A DNA stretch of 64,000 nucleotides, from positions 186,001 through 250,000 of the forward strand of contig NW_025408679.1 of assembly GCF_020360975.1 (NCBI RefSeq), written 5' to 3'. Both the position numbers and the translations under genes were made by a program. Shown piece after piece: positions 46,757 to 59,119 of the stretch. The DNA is from Hirsutella rhossiliensis (lineage: Eukaryota > Ascomycota > Sordariomycetes > Hypocreales > Ophiocordycipitaceae). Under the pieces are notes generated by a model, which did not search any database, had not been told where the DNA came from, and was given only the letters and a program-made list of their open reading frames with translations. The stretch's first letter is position 1. The number at the start of each line of letters is the position of its first letter.

Positions 46757-47833
46757 AAAAGACTATTAAGCTTAACTACTTATAAGCTAATAACCCTTTA
46801 TACTATAAACTTTATATATAGCTAGTTTAGCTTCTTTTTTAGCCGCGCTAACTTATAGTTATAAAGGTTAAGCTATACCTTATCTCTTATCATAAACTTA
46901 TCTACTAAGGCCTTAGTTTTATTAGTATACTACTCTTAATCTTATATTAAGGTAGCTATTATAGATTAATAGTATTCTATAGTTTTCTATAGCTTTTATA
47001 TAAATATAGAGGTATAGCTCTTTAATAATAAACTATTATATTACTCCGCTACTATATTTATAGTAAATAGGATTAAGGAGGGCGGCTTAAAGCTATATAT
47101 AGTAAAAAAGGGGGCTATTTTAATAGTAGTATATAGTTTACTATTTAATATAAGCTAGGCTATAAGGAGCTACTAGTCTTATTCCGCTTTATTATAAGCT
47201 ACTACTACTTATAAGTATACTTATACTTCTTAGTTAACCCTTTTAAGTCCCCTATTAGTTTATAGGTAGTAGGCTATACTAAGTAGCTATATAATCTAAA
47301 GTAGCTAGTATAAGTATTAATAAAAGTAGCTAGTTTAGTTCGATCTTTTATCGCTTATAATAAAGGTTAGCTAGCTATATAAGTAAGCTTAGTATTAAAG
47401 GAAGCGCTCTATATAAGTTTTTATATTTATAAATAGTATTACCTTTAGTACTATTAATCTACTAAGCTAGTTATTAATTACTTATATATAATAGTTACTA
47501 CCTTTTATAAGCGGAAGGTTTATTATAAAGGCTATTTATATATATATATAAAACTAGTTAGGTATTAAAAGCTACTTAAGTAGCCCTTTAAGCTATACCC
47601 TTTAAATTTTAGTATAGCTATAGATATTATAGTTATAAAGGAAGGGGCAAATATAGTACTATAAGAAGGGCTAGTAAAAGTCCCTTATAAGGCCTACTAC
47701 TATACCCTACTAACCTAGGTAGCTTATAATACTAGAGTTATAAATAAGCTAGACTAGCTTCCCTTAAAGCTTATTTTATTTATCTAGCTTTAGCGGTTTA
47801 TCCTTCTCCTTAGCTTTTATAATATATAGCGTG
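46757..47833 (-). pseudogene. Integrase remains of copy G
   Basis: Minus-strand sequence matching D1 from about 32,150 down to near 31,300 and D-host 21,960-22,900. The segment 46,780-46,900 is almost base-for-base the D1 region before the chromodomain, with RIP changes. It is cut at 47,834 by the C2 LTR. RT and gag are missing. Confidence 0.75.
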
Positions 47834-48535
47834 TATTATAAGACGCCCTATAATTAATAATCTAGGTACCTATAATAATATCTACTTTTATTAAGGAGGT
47901 TACCCTTAACTTTTTAAGGCTCTTTATAGAAAAAGAAACTTAAAAGCTATTAAGTAAACTCTATAAAATTACTTAGAAATCCTAGAAATAATAACTAAGC
48001 GGGTTATATAGATATTTTATAGATATTTCCCTTATAGAAATATTATATAAGAAATATCCTATAATTTCCTAAGTAATAATAGCTCCTTAGGGATTATACT
48101 AATATTTCCTTAAAAAGTTATTATAAGATTATAGTAGGGAAATTATAGAGAAACCCTTATACCTACCTAGCGAAAATACTAAGAAATACTACTAATATAC
48201 TATACTACCATTATATAATTATAAGGTTAAGATATTACTTAGTTAAAGCCTTAAGTAAGGTCTTATACTTACTATAATATATATAAAAGATAGAGAACCT
48301 ATTAAATCTTAGGTAAGTAAAAAAGAATATAAATAGTTATTACTACTCTTACTTTAACTTATAAAACTAATAGGTAGTCTATATTTAATATATATAATAA
48401 TATATAGTAGTTAGTTTATATAATATATTTAAATATATATAGTAGCTAGTTTATTTAGTTACTTATTAAACCTATACTAAATCTAAGTAAATAGTAAGGT
48501 TAAAGTACTAGCCTTATACTAAGGGATTTATATTT
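47834..48535 (+). repeat. LTR of C2
   Basis: Third copy of the C-family LTR. Its end has lost part of the CTAGTATATAATA terminus found in C1 (it reads GATTTATATTTAATA). Confidence 0.88.
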
Positions 48536-48539
48536 AATA

Positions 48540-51448
48540 AATAGTAGTAATTTTAATTCCCTTAACTATTTATTTTCCTAAGGTTTATATTTAATAGAAT
48601 AAAAGATAAAATAATAAAGAAAGGGATAAGGTAACCTTAACCTATAAACCTTAATATCTTCTTAAAAAGAAAGCTCTTACTTATATACTAATAAATACTA
48701 GCTTCTTAATCCCCTTTAATAAAAGAAATACTTAGGGAACTCTAGATAAAAGTAAAACTTTAATATATTAAAGCTTAAGTAATATAAAGTTTTTATTAGC
48801 GGTTAAAAAGATACTTATTTCTAGGATATTTCCTATTAAGTTCTTATAAAAATAAAAGATAGCTAAATCGCTTACCTTAGTAATAAGAATAATACTTAAA
48901 GGAATTAAAAGTAGAACTTTTATAATATAACTTACTAGCTTACTTAGCCGATTATTAAAGCCTATAAGAATAAATTAATAACTTAATATACGTTTTAGTA
49001 ATAAGGTAATATTAGCTATAGGTAATAAAGCCTTATATAAATTAGTATAGTATAGCTTCCTTTACCTTACTTTAACTACCTTTATTAAAAAGATAAAGCC
49101 TTAGAAGTTTATTAAATTATAATAACTAAGATAAGAAAGAACTTTTAAATAATACTACCCTTAATAATATATTTACGATAATAACCTTAGTAAACTAGCT
49201 AGTAAGCTTAATTATAAAAGAAGCTCTTATAAGACTATTAGTAAAAGCTATAATAAGAGAAACTAAAGATAATACTACTATAAACCCTTCTTAAGTACCC
49301 TTAGTATATATTAAACTAAAAGATATAAGGAAGTTTAACCGTACTAGCTTATTTAATATAATATTTAACGTCCTTAAATAAACTATAAAAAAGATTATAT
49401 ATAAAAGTATCGATTAATTTATTTACTCCTTAAAGTAAGTAGCTATTCTTAGACTAAATTATACTAATAAATTAGTAATATTAATCCTTAGCTTACTTTA
49501 TAGAACCGCTATTAAATAGTATTCTAGTAATCTTAGCGAATCTAGCTAAGCTATACTTTATACCTTAGATTAAGGATATACCGCTTAATATACTAAACTA
49601 TAAAAACGCTTTACTATCTAGCTAAATATAGCTTTAAGATCTTTATAAATAAAACGATTTACTAATTTTAATATTATAAATAGAGCTAACTTTTATAAAT
49701 AGATCTTAAAGCTTTAATAAAAAGTAAAAGTAGCGCTATACTTAAAAGAGTATCTTACTATACTAGTTTATTTATAACTAAACGTATTACTATAAGAATT
49801 ATTTTACTAGCTTATTAGTTTAAAATCGTTTAATACTTAGATTAATAACTATAAGTAACTTATCTTATAGTTAGAAACTAAGCTAACGGTTAAGTTATAA
49901 GGGAAGGTAAGTAATATAGAAAAAGGATATATATAAAGTAAATTATATAAAACTAAGAATAAGATCTTAGTAAACTCTACCTTATTTATAGTTAAACTAA
50001 CTAGTTAGAAACCCTAGGAATAAGGATAATTTTAATAAAAAGGAAATATAATAATTATATTAAGATAGAATAATCTATACTAAGAAAATATAGGCTTAGT
50101 ATTAAACTAGTTAACTAGTCCTTAAACTAAACTCCGGCCTTAGGATTTAAAGCTAAAAGAGGGTACTTAGGAAAACCTAATTATTATTAACCTTAATTAT
50201 TAGCTTTAAGTAGCTCTAACTATCGACTAAGGTAAGATATACCTTTCCTAGGAAATATAAAACTAGATCCTATTTACTTAGGATAAAGGGCTAAAAGATA
50301 AGGATATAGCTATTAATATAAGAAAAGAAACTAAAGAAATAAAAAATAAGATCTTATTTATTCCTAATATAATAAAAGTAAAACCTATAAAACTAAGTAG
50401 TTTACTTAGAATACTAAGGAACTAGCTAACTATAAAAGTAATACTATAAACTAAAATATTAGATCTAATAAAGCTATCTTAGTTTATATATACTTAGATA
50501 TCTATTATTAAAACTAAAGGCTTAGACTAACTATTAAATAAATATATAGACTTTAGTATAAATTACTTTATAGTTAAAGAAAACTAGCTTAACTACTTTA
50601 ATAATATAACCCTTAATATAACTTAGTAGGTCTTATTATTTAGTATAAGAAAAAGCTAAACTAAGGGTTAAGCGACCTTAATAATTAGTATCCTAGGAAA
50701 ATAAAGAATAAGATTTAAGGTTAAGTAATTTACTATCGGTACCTAGGTAGTTTAGACCTTATTTATAAGGTTTTTACTTAGATAAGATTTCTTTATACTA
50801 AATAAGGTTAATATCCTAAACTTTAAGAGAATAATATTTATTACCTTATATTATAACCTAATAGTTTTAGCTCGCTTAACTTAATAGAGCTATACGATCT
50901 ATTATTATATTCTATATTAAACTAACGTTAATATCCTTATATATAAGATAGAACGCTTACTAGTATAAATTAAGAACGTACTAAGAGATTAAAACCTAGT
51001 ATTTTTCTAAAGAGACTTATTACTAGCTTATAACTTAATTTAAAGTATAACTTTAGTTATAGCGGTTAATACTACTACTTACTATATTAGATTTAAGAAA
51101 GTATAGTACTTAGGAATATTAATAGACCTTAGTAATAAGATATAGTTTTTATAGATTAACTTACTTAAGGAAACCTTAGCTAAGGTAAATCTAACTAAAG
51201 AACTAGCTAGATAAAAGCTAAAGAAACCTAGTAAACTATACTAAGATACTAACTTAATAAAAGAAACCTTAAAGGAAGAGAGCCCTAGGTCCGCTTAAGA
51301 GGAACTCCCTTTATAAATATATAAATAGACCTTAAACTATAAGATTAGGATTTTACTAAATTATAGCCTTTTAAATATAATTACTTTAAAGAAAGTTAAG
51401 ATTTATAATTAAGACCTTATATTTATAAAAAGGATCTAATATATAGTT
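48540..51448 (+). pseudogene. Gag and partial pol of C2
   Basis: Collinear with C1 from just after the LTR through the protease region; readable frames and RIP-type stops are shared or shifted by further CpA/TpG losses. Comparing the two copies would help recover the true Gag frame of this family, which is poorly readable in either alone. The sequence ends before the RT. Confidence 0.75.
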
Positions 51449-53900
51449 CTTAAGTAAAGAGATATAAGAAGTATATATAAAATATATAAAGGTAAAAGTA
51501 AAAGTAAAGGGATAGATAAGTAAAGTAAAGATATTTAAATCTTATAAAGGTAGTAATTATAGTAAGAGAGTAATTATTATATTACTTTAATTCTCTTTCT
51601 TTCCTCTATCTAACGCTCCTTTTTATACCTATTTAATATATTAATTAATAAAGAAAATCCTACTTAAAGAAGCTACTAATATCCTTTTAACTATTAAGCT
51701 TTTTACTAGTTTTTCCCCTCCTTTCTAGCCGTTACTAGTATATCTATCTTATCTTTTATTACCTTTATAGGAGGCTATCGCTACTTTTACTTCCCTTCTT
51801 ACCCCTACCCTCCTCTCTATACCTCCTTTTAGCTCCTTCCTTAAAACTTATTTTTTAGCTTCCTAGGTCCCTTATACTAAGGGATATCTCTAAGAACTAT
51901 AAAATTAAGCTATACTTCGTAATATACCCCCTTAGCTATAGCCTGCCCCTTAAAGGCATAGCTAATATAGCTTTAGGCTAGTAAGCGTATAGAGGAGGTT
52001 CTTAGCTTTATACTTTTCCCTTTACTTAAGGAAAGTAAGGGCCCTTTTAGGTCCCTAGGCTCTTTTAGACCTACTTAAGGAATAGGGGCCTAAAGAGGGC
52101 AAAGTCCTATAAGAAAGGGGGCCTTCTTAGAAGGGAAAAACCTAATTAAATAAGGGGCCCTTTAAAGGGAAAACCTCTTCCTTCTTCTTTAGCTATAAAT
52201 ATTACCTTCTCGTATAAGCTATTAGCTCCTTTTATAGACTCTTAAGGTAGGCCTCTAAGGATAGCCTTTCTTAAACGTCTTCTAACTTAATTTACTATAA
52301 AAGGATAGCTAGTTTCTACTTTAATAAGGGCTTTATAAGACCGTCGGTTTTTATTAATACTATTAAAACTTAATAGACGGAAATAAGTCCCCTTTAAACC
52401 TCTTAGTATAACTAATACTAATAGATATCGATATACTATAGCTAGGTTAATAGCTTACTATTTTCCCCTATAAGAATTTATATAGTCTATATATTATTAT
52501 ATTCTATAGCTAATAGGGACGGAATTTATAGTTATAAAGAAATAAGTAGCTAGCTAAGGAAGATCGCTTCTTTTAACGCTTTTAAAAGAGCTAGTAGCGC
52601 TACCTTTATACTAAAAGTCGTAATAGTAGCTTACTTTAAAGCTCTCTAAGTAATAGTTCCTTTAAAAAGGAATATAATATACCCTTATAAGCTCTTTCTA
52701 TCTAAGGAATTATCTATAAAGGACGAATCGCTTAAATAAAAGAAGACTTTAGTAGCTAATTTCTTCCTTTCCTACCCTCTTAAGCGTAGACTATATAATC
52801 TTATTAAATAGAGATAAAGGATAGCTTTATTTACTACTTCTTAATACCTAGGGCTAGGATTCTAGTTATACCTAGCTAGCTAGGAGACCGTAAAAGAGAT
52901 ATCCGGTCTAGTAAAAATAGCTAAAAAAGGTAGGGAGCTTACCTTTTATTAATATTAGTATTTCTCTTACTCCCTAGCTTAAAAGGGCGGATTAAGTAAA
53001 AGCTCTTTATTTAATATAAGCGTAGAGGGAAGCTTTTTATTAAGGGAATTAAGGAGGAATTTATAAGCAACCTTATTAATATAAGCGTCTTAGGTAAGCT
53101 AGATAGTCTATTAGGACCTATTTTAAAGGATTTATATCCCTAGGAACTACTTTAGCTCCCTTAGCTTAGTTATCTTATACCTTTATTATAGGCCTTTTAT
53201 AACCTCCCTTATAATAGCTTCTTCCTCTTTTAAATAGTCCTAAATAATATCGTTAACGTAGAAAAGACTATAATTTTACCTTTCTATATTATATATAGTT
53301 CCTAAGGGACTTTCTTAAAGCCTAGGGCCTTAAGGGAACTAATTAAATGCTATTACTATAGAAGGGGTAATCTTTATAGTTCGTATAAAGCTTTCTTAAG
53401 CTATAGAACCTTTCCTAGCTATTAAAAGCTTAGTAGAAAGCGTATATAAATAACTTCTTCTTCCTTAAGTAGGTAGTTAATAAAGGCGTTAACTATATCT
53501 ATTTATAAGAGCGCTACTAAGAGGTATAGGCTAATAAAGTACTTAGGTATATAGTACTAATATATTAGTAAGGTATTAGTAGGGAATTATACTTACCTTA
53601 CTTATATATTATAGACCTCTTACTACTTTAACTAAAGAGGAAAAAATCCCTCTTCCTATAAGCTTTAGTCTTATAATAAGGAGAACGTAATATATATAGC
53701 GTAGTACCTCTAGCTATCTTTACTACCTAACTAATTATACCGTAATATATATTCCCTTATAATTTCTAAAGCTTCTCTTTTTAATTACTTAATAAAGATA
53801 GCTACTTAGAGAAGACTACGTAACGCTCTTATAGCGCGATATAGTAGTTAATTAATCGAGGCCTCTTTATTATATATATTAAGTATCTACTTAAGAGATA
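51449..53900 (-). mobile_element. Ty1/Copia remnant F (RT and RNase H part)
   Basis: Minus-strand Copia pol fragment. Its right part carries a clear Copia RT (53,170-53,770); further left should be RNase H and the 3' end. The first ~450 bp after C2 (51,449-51,900) show no recognised coding and may be its 3' end or LTR, but no LTR pair was found. Gag, protease and integrase are missing, so it is truncated on the right at or before Gypsy E. Confidence 0.7.
53170..53770 (-). pseudogene. Copia reverse transcriptase fragment of F
   Basis: Minus-strand translation reads LLVALLQIDIVNAFIN near 53,545-53,500, then KEEEVIYIRF, GKVLQLKKALYEL near 53,420-53,385, a stretch of former Gln/Trp codons, SLKALGFKK, and the catalytic box YVND at 53,249-53,260 inside IIVFSYVNDII. 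This is the Ty1/Copia pattern (D-V-x-x-A-F-L-N; GKV-x-x-L-x-K-A-L-Y-G-L; Y-V-D-D). The first catalytic Asp is Asn through TG to TA. A 250-bp part (53,514-53,762) recurs twice, inverted, at 61,056-61,563. Confidence 0.85.
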
Positions 53901-53929
53901 AAGAATAAAGAGATATATCCTTAGAATAG

Positions 53930-54860
53930 ACCCCTATTATAAACGATATTCTAGCTATATCGAAGATATCGCTACCTATAAGCGTAAGACTACTAACTCG
54001 CTAAGAAAAGCTTATAGCTCTATAAGCGCGTATTAAGGAGCTAGAGGAGACGAAACGCTTATAAGACCGCGTTATATAATTAAAGGAGGAAATTACTAAA
54101 CGCGCCGGTGCTATCGCTATCTATTTAAGAAAGCGTCGACGGTCCTACTCCCCTAAATTAAACGGTAGTCGTAGTAGCGAGGTTAAGATTTAGAAATATC
54201 GCTTAATTATTCTTACCTACTAATATATAGAAACGTCTAGACTAGACTTACGATCTAAAGGACGCTTTTAAGGTAGCGCTTAGACGCTTTTATCGCGATA
54301 AAATAAAGATCCTCTACGTAGTAGATTATATATATAGCGACTATAAAGCGAGATAGCGCCGATACCTTAAAGAATAAACGCTAATTAACTAAACTAAATA
54401 TAGTATAGATTAGGTATACTTTAAAAAATAGATATTTATCTTAATTAAGGATACTATAAATAAAGAGATACTATTAGTAATATAATTAAAGAAGGCTCGC
54501 TAATAAGAAGGCTAGTCCCCCTTAAAGTTTAGCTTATACCTTAACTCCTTAAAGATATATTTCGAACGCCTATTAAAAAAAGCGCGTGCTCTTATATTTT
54601 TCGCTAAGCTAGAGCTATAACTTTAAGACTAAATTAACCTTTATTTAATACCTATTTATACCTATTAATAGGAAGAGCTTATATAAGTCGCCTAATAATA
54701 TTAGGATATTACTATTAATAAGAGGTAATATATTAATATTACTTCTACCTTTAAAGGAACTAGGAATAGAAATAGTACTATACCGTAAGGTAATACGTAT
54801 AAGGGAAGGAATTAAAGAGGCCGATAAGCTAAGCTAAATTATTAAGGAAATACTACCGAT
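53930..54860 (+). pseudogene. Gag of Gypsy E
   Basis: Contains a coiled-coil-like stretch RIKELEETKRL near 54,030-54,060, an Arg/Ser-rich patch (RKRRRSYSP near 54,130), and a fungal Gag pattern of paired helices near 54,400-54,620 (SPLKFSLYLNSLKDIFERLLKKARALIFF in pieces). The last matches the usual capsid region of Gypsy Gag (pxFxxYLxxLE...FFxKLxPEL). No zinc knuckle was confidently seen. Stops at former Gln/Trp codons; start uncertain. Confidence 0.7.
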
Positions 54861-55159
54861 TTAACTAATAACTAGTAAGCTAGCGATATACCTACTAGGG
54901 GCTAAACTAAGGGACGTTATTAAGGAAGAGGATATTTTACTTAATCGGGAATTATATATTTTTAATATAATAAGCTAGGATACCTATCTATAAAATATAC
55001 TAATTCTTTAAAGGTAGAAACCTTAGTAAGGACTCTTAGACTTAATACTATAAAATAGGGAAAAGGTAAGATATTAAGGTAAACGCTTCTCCCTTAGTAA
55101 ACTTAATACCTATAGGATAGTTACTTAAAACTCCTATAATGATATTAAGGTAAAACCCT

Positions 55160-55450
55160 ATTAAAGTCCCTATATACTTAGATACTTATAGTACTATTAA
55201 CCTTATAAATATATACTTTACTTAATAGTAGGGATTACTATAAGTAGCGCTATTATACCCTAAGTTATTAGGGCTTAATAATAATAAGGTAAAGGAGTAT
55301 AAAGTATAGATAGTGCCGCTTTAAATAATAGATATAAGAGGCACCGAAAAGATAATTACTTATTTTTATATTAGTACCGATAGCTTAATACTAAACGATC
55401 GGGTACTAATCCTTTTATTAGTTACTACCTTAGAGGATAAATATATATAT
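55160..55450 (+). pseudogene. Protease of Gypsy E
   Basis: LDTYSTINLINIYF near 55,178-55,220 gives the retropepsin D-T-G-like site (third residue lost), followed by LLGLNNNKVKEYK near 55,260-55,300, an IRGTEK loop, and SLILNDRVLILLL near 55,380-55,425, close to the expected I-L-G/D-x-x-W/F-L end of the domain. Confidence 0.65.
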
Positions 55451-55849
55451 ATTATCCTATAGAAACAATAGTAGTAGTTTAAGTATTAACTAGGTAGTAA
55501 AACCCTATTAAATCCTTATAGATTCCTTTAGGAATATAAGAACGAGGTAAGGGTATATATAATAGCGCTTAATCTAAAGCTAATCCTACTACTAAATAAA
55601 GATAAGGATAAAGGGATTTTATAGGAAGAATAGGCTAAAATCCTACTAACTCTCTACTAGTTTAAAGATACTTTCTTAGCTAATAAATCCGACTTATAAT
55701 TAGCTAAAAAGGGAATAGATTACTTAATTAATTTAATCCTTAATATAGAACCCCTTTATAGACCGATTTACCCTTTATTATAAAGGGAACTCTAAGTATT
55801 ACGCGACTAGATCTAAGATATAATAAGAAGGAAAATAATCTAGGAGTTA

Positions 55850-57040
55850 AAGAGCCTAGCTAGGGCGCCTATCCTTTTTATTTTAAAGAAGGATAGGACC
55901 TTATAGCTATATATAGACTACTAAGGACTTAACTAGGTTATATAAAGGAATCGGTACCCTTTACCCTTTATTTTAGAGATTATTAACCGCTATTAAAGAG
56001 CTAAGTATTTTCCTAAGATTAATATATAAAATACGTATTAATATATTTAAATTTAAAAAGGAGATAAATAAAGACTGCTTTCTAAACGCGTTATAGATAT
56101 TTTAAATACCTAGTAATACCCTTTAGACTTACTAACGGACTAGCTATATTTTAAAGCTATATTTATTAAGCGCTTAAGGGGCTTATAGCTATAATCTACG
56201 TAGTCTACCTTAATAATATCCTTATATACTTTAAAATAAGAGAAGAATATATTAAATACTTAGGATAAGTAATAGAAAAGGTAAGGGCTATAGAGCTCTA
56301 TATAAAACTATCGAAGTATATTTTCTATTAATAGTTAATTAAGTTCCTTAGGTTTATATTATCTATTAATAGGGTATCGATTAACCCTTAATAGGTAGAG
56401 GTAATAGCTTAATAGCCTAAACCTATAACCTACTATAATATTTAGGTTTTCCTTAGGTTTTATAATCTTTACTAATAATTTATATATAGGTACTTAGGAG
56501 TTATAGCGCCCCTAACTATATTATTAAAAGGGAGTAAGAATAGGAAGAAGCTAAGGAGTATAGAGCTAAACCTTATTAAAAAAGTAGCGTTTTAGGCTCT
56601 TAAGGATACTTTTTAAGGAGCCTTACTCCTTTAATATTATAATCTAGAAAGATATATTTATATTAAAATAGATATATTATAATTTACGATAGTAGGGATT
56701 ATCTCTTAACCTAATAATAAAGGGCGTTACTATCCGATCGTATTTTAGTTAAGGAAGTTTACTAAAGCTAAACTTAATTATAGTATTTTAGACTAAGAAC
56801 TCTTTACTATTATTAAGTTATTTAAATACTAGTAATATTACGTTAAAGGGGTAATATATAAAGTAAAGGTATTATTAGACTACTATAACCTTTAGACGTT
56901 TATATACTAAACCTCCCTAAATAGGAGGTAAGTAAGATAGTATATATATTTAGTACTATTTAACTTTACGATTAAGTATCGTATAGGTAAATCTAACCTA
57001 GCGGACGCGCTATTAAGAATGCCTAGATATAAGGGCGAGA
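55850..57040 (+). pseudogene. Reverse transcriptase and RNase H of Gypsy E
   Basis: The RT starts with PILFILKKDRTL and IDY-GLN near 55,867-55,935 and continues RYPLPFILEIINR near 55,955, then the former AYHQIRI block, to the catalytic box YLNN at 56,206-56,217 followed by ILIYF (YLDD expected; both Asp codons are now Asn). The thumb and connection reads KLSKYIFY near 56,310 and FLRFYNFYRQF-like near 56,450. RNase H is at 56,640-57,020, with IETDA-type, RKFTKAKLNYS and ELFTIIKLF blocks, ending ADALLRMPRYKG near 57,000-57,035. Long single frames with few indels. Confidence 0.9.
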
Positions 57041-57179
57041 AGCCCCTATCTATAAAACTATTACTAGAGCTATAAGTAAAACTAGCTACTATTAATACTA
57101 TATCTATATAAAGAAATAATAAAGCGTACTTATAAGTAAGGAGATACTTAACCGTAAGTTAATATAAGCGTAGTAAAGT

Positions 57180-58600
57180 GCCTTTATATAAGGAAAATAT
57201 ATAAGCTTATCTATAGCGAAACTATAATAATTTAGGCGTAAGACTTAAACGATTAGCTAATTAAGCTAAAGAGAAAGCTAGTTATAAATAGTTACTCTTA
57301 AGAAAGACCGCTAAAAAAGCGGCCTACTATATAAAGGTTTATATAGTAGAAGTTCTAGAACCGTTCCTAGAGTTACTAAAATATACTTAGTCGGTTAATA
57401 TAGCGATTAGTAAGCTAAAAGAGACTAAAGACTTTTTAAAAGGGAAGGGTTTTTAGTTAATATACTTAGATAGACTACTACTATAAAAGGGTTATATTAT
57501 AGTAACTCTAAAGGTAGCTTTATAGTAAGAGCTAATATAGCTCTTTTATAATAATCTATTAGTAGGATACTTTAGCTCTTAATATATTAGCGAACTATTA
57601 ATAAGGAACTTTTACTAAGATAGAATATAAAAGATATAAATAAATACGTTTAGTTATACTTAGTATATTAAGGTATAGTATCTAGGAGGCATCGCCCTTA
57701 TAGTACTATATAATCGTTACTATATCCTATATAACTATAGGAAGAATTATTAATAGACTTTACTATAAGTCTACCTAAAGTATAGTATAATAAACGAGAC
57801 GTTAATACGATCTTAGTAATTATAGACTAATATACTAAGTATTGCCTCTTTTTTCCTATCTCTAAGATAATAATAGCTTTAAAGCTAGTAGAATTATTTT
57901 ATTACTAAGTTAAATTAGTATATAGACCTTTAAAAGGCATTATCTTAGATAAAGGGTCCCTATTTATAAGTAAGTTTTAGTTAAATCTTTATTTTATCTT
58001 ATAAGTAAAATATAGGCTATTAACGGTATTTTACCTATAAACTAATAAGTAAATAGAACGAAATAACTAAGCTATATAATACTACTTAAGATACTTTACT
58101 AACTTAGAATAAACTAATTAAGCGTTACTCCTATATATTACTTAATTTATATATAATAATATAAAGAACGTAATAACTAGGTTATTACTTAATAAAGCGT
58201 TAATAGGTTACTAACTAAACTTCTATATTAATATCGAGGACGATATTATTTAAAGGGGGGTACCTAAAGTAAGAGTAAGAGTTACTAGGCTATAAGAGCT
58301 ATAAAAGAGGCTTAAGGAATACTAAAGAAAGGCTATTAAATCGTAAGTAAAATACTATAGTTTAAGGCGCTAACCGCTTATACTAAAAGTAAGAGACCTT
58401 ATAGTATTATCGATAAAGAATTTACGCCTTAAAAATAAAAAAATAAAACTCTTACCTAAGTATATTAAACTATTTTAGCTCTTATAAGCTATTAAAAAGT
58501 AAGTATATTATCTTATACTTCCTAAGAAGTATATATACCTTTATAAAGTTTTCTATATTAGTCTCTTAGAGCTATAGAAAGAGCGAAAAGGTACTTATAA
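57180..58600 (+). pseudogene. Integrase of Gypsy E
   Basis: Follows RNase H. The core has IDFTISLPK near 57,750-57,775 (first Asp), a DKGSLFISKF-like second site near 57,945-57,975, and a degraded third site near 58,040 where N-G-x-x-E-R is expected. The C-terminal stretch ends VFYISLLEL near 58,550-58,575, the common HPVFHVSLL motif that joins integrase to the chromodomain in fungal Gypsy Pol. Confidence 0.8.
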
Positions 58601-58629
58601 AGATAGCGAAACCCTACTAATACTAGACT

Positions 58630-58810
58630 TAAAGGATAATAAAGGTAAATAGGAAGTTTAAGAGATTAAAGACTAAAAGAGATCTAAGGGCAATACCCTT
58701 TTCCTTATTAAATAAAAAGGATAGCTAGCTAAGTATAACTAATAGGTCGATGCTAAAGATATAGCGAATAGCTAAGACCTTATTAAAGAATATACTACTT
58801 ACTTAACTAA
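58630..58810 (+). pseudogene. Chromodomain of Gypsy E
   Basis: Reads EVEEIKD-like (stops at Trp/Gln), KRSKGNTLFLIK, stop for Trp, KG, LAKYN, VDAKDIANS, DLIKEY. This is the usual fungal Gypsy chromodomain with Y/F-L-I-K-W-K-G core and a DIAN-x-x-DLIxEY helix. It ends in a Lys/Arg-rich tail KKKRRK near 58,805-58,825. Confidence 0.85.
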
Positions 58811-59119
58811 GAAAAAGAGGCGTAAGACTAAGTAAGGTAGGGAAACCTATTAGCGTAGGGAGACGCTATTAAATCGGTAATAAATCCCTACTAAATCGCT
58901 ACTAACCTATTAATAAATTAGTATGCTTAAACGTCCTATAACTATATATAAAATAGTAAAATAGGAGAATAAGGGAAAACTATCTATACTACCTATTAAA
59001 TATTATTAAGGAAAATAAAACTAAACTATAACTTTACTAAGACCTTAATAATAAAGGAGAAAAGGATAATTATAGCTAAATAAAAGAAAGATAAGACCTA
59101 TTTATTACTTTTAACTACC

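Larger units (their letters stand above)
45640..47833 (-). mobile_element. Second D-family Gypsy copy G, truncated by C2
   Basis: Aligns by eye with the 3' part of D1 in reverse orientation. The purine/pyrimidine run (45,660-45,690) is followed by the antisense ORF on the plus strand (45,700-46,640) and then minus-strand integrase (46,757-47,833), cut where C2 begins. It resembles D1 more than D-host does, yet is strongly AT-shifted by RIP. A ~300-bp internal deletion near 46,755 removes the chromodomain. Confidence 0.78.
47834..51448 (+). mobile_element. Gypsy C2: 5' LTR, gag and protease, truncated 3'
   Basis: Second copy of the C family. The LTR at 47,834 to about 48,535 is followed by gag and the start of pol collinear with C1 35,356-38,270. 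Similarity stops abruptly at 51,448, at the position equal to C1 about 38,270, where different sequence begins. No 3' LTR exists, so this is a truncated insertion or the product of recombination. The left junction interrupts copy G. Confidence 0.88.
53930..58860 (+). mobile_element. Chromodomain Gypsy E (plus strand), LTRs not found
   Basis: Gag, protease, RT, RNase H, integrase and chromodomain can be followed in order on the plus strand with RIP-type stops. I searched the flanks by eye for direct repeats and saw none, so borders are the outer coding limits only. Beyond the chromodomain lies an opposite-strand ORF (59,120-60,674) that may belong to the same element. Confidence 0.85.
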
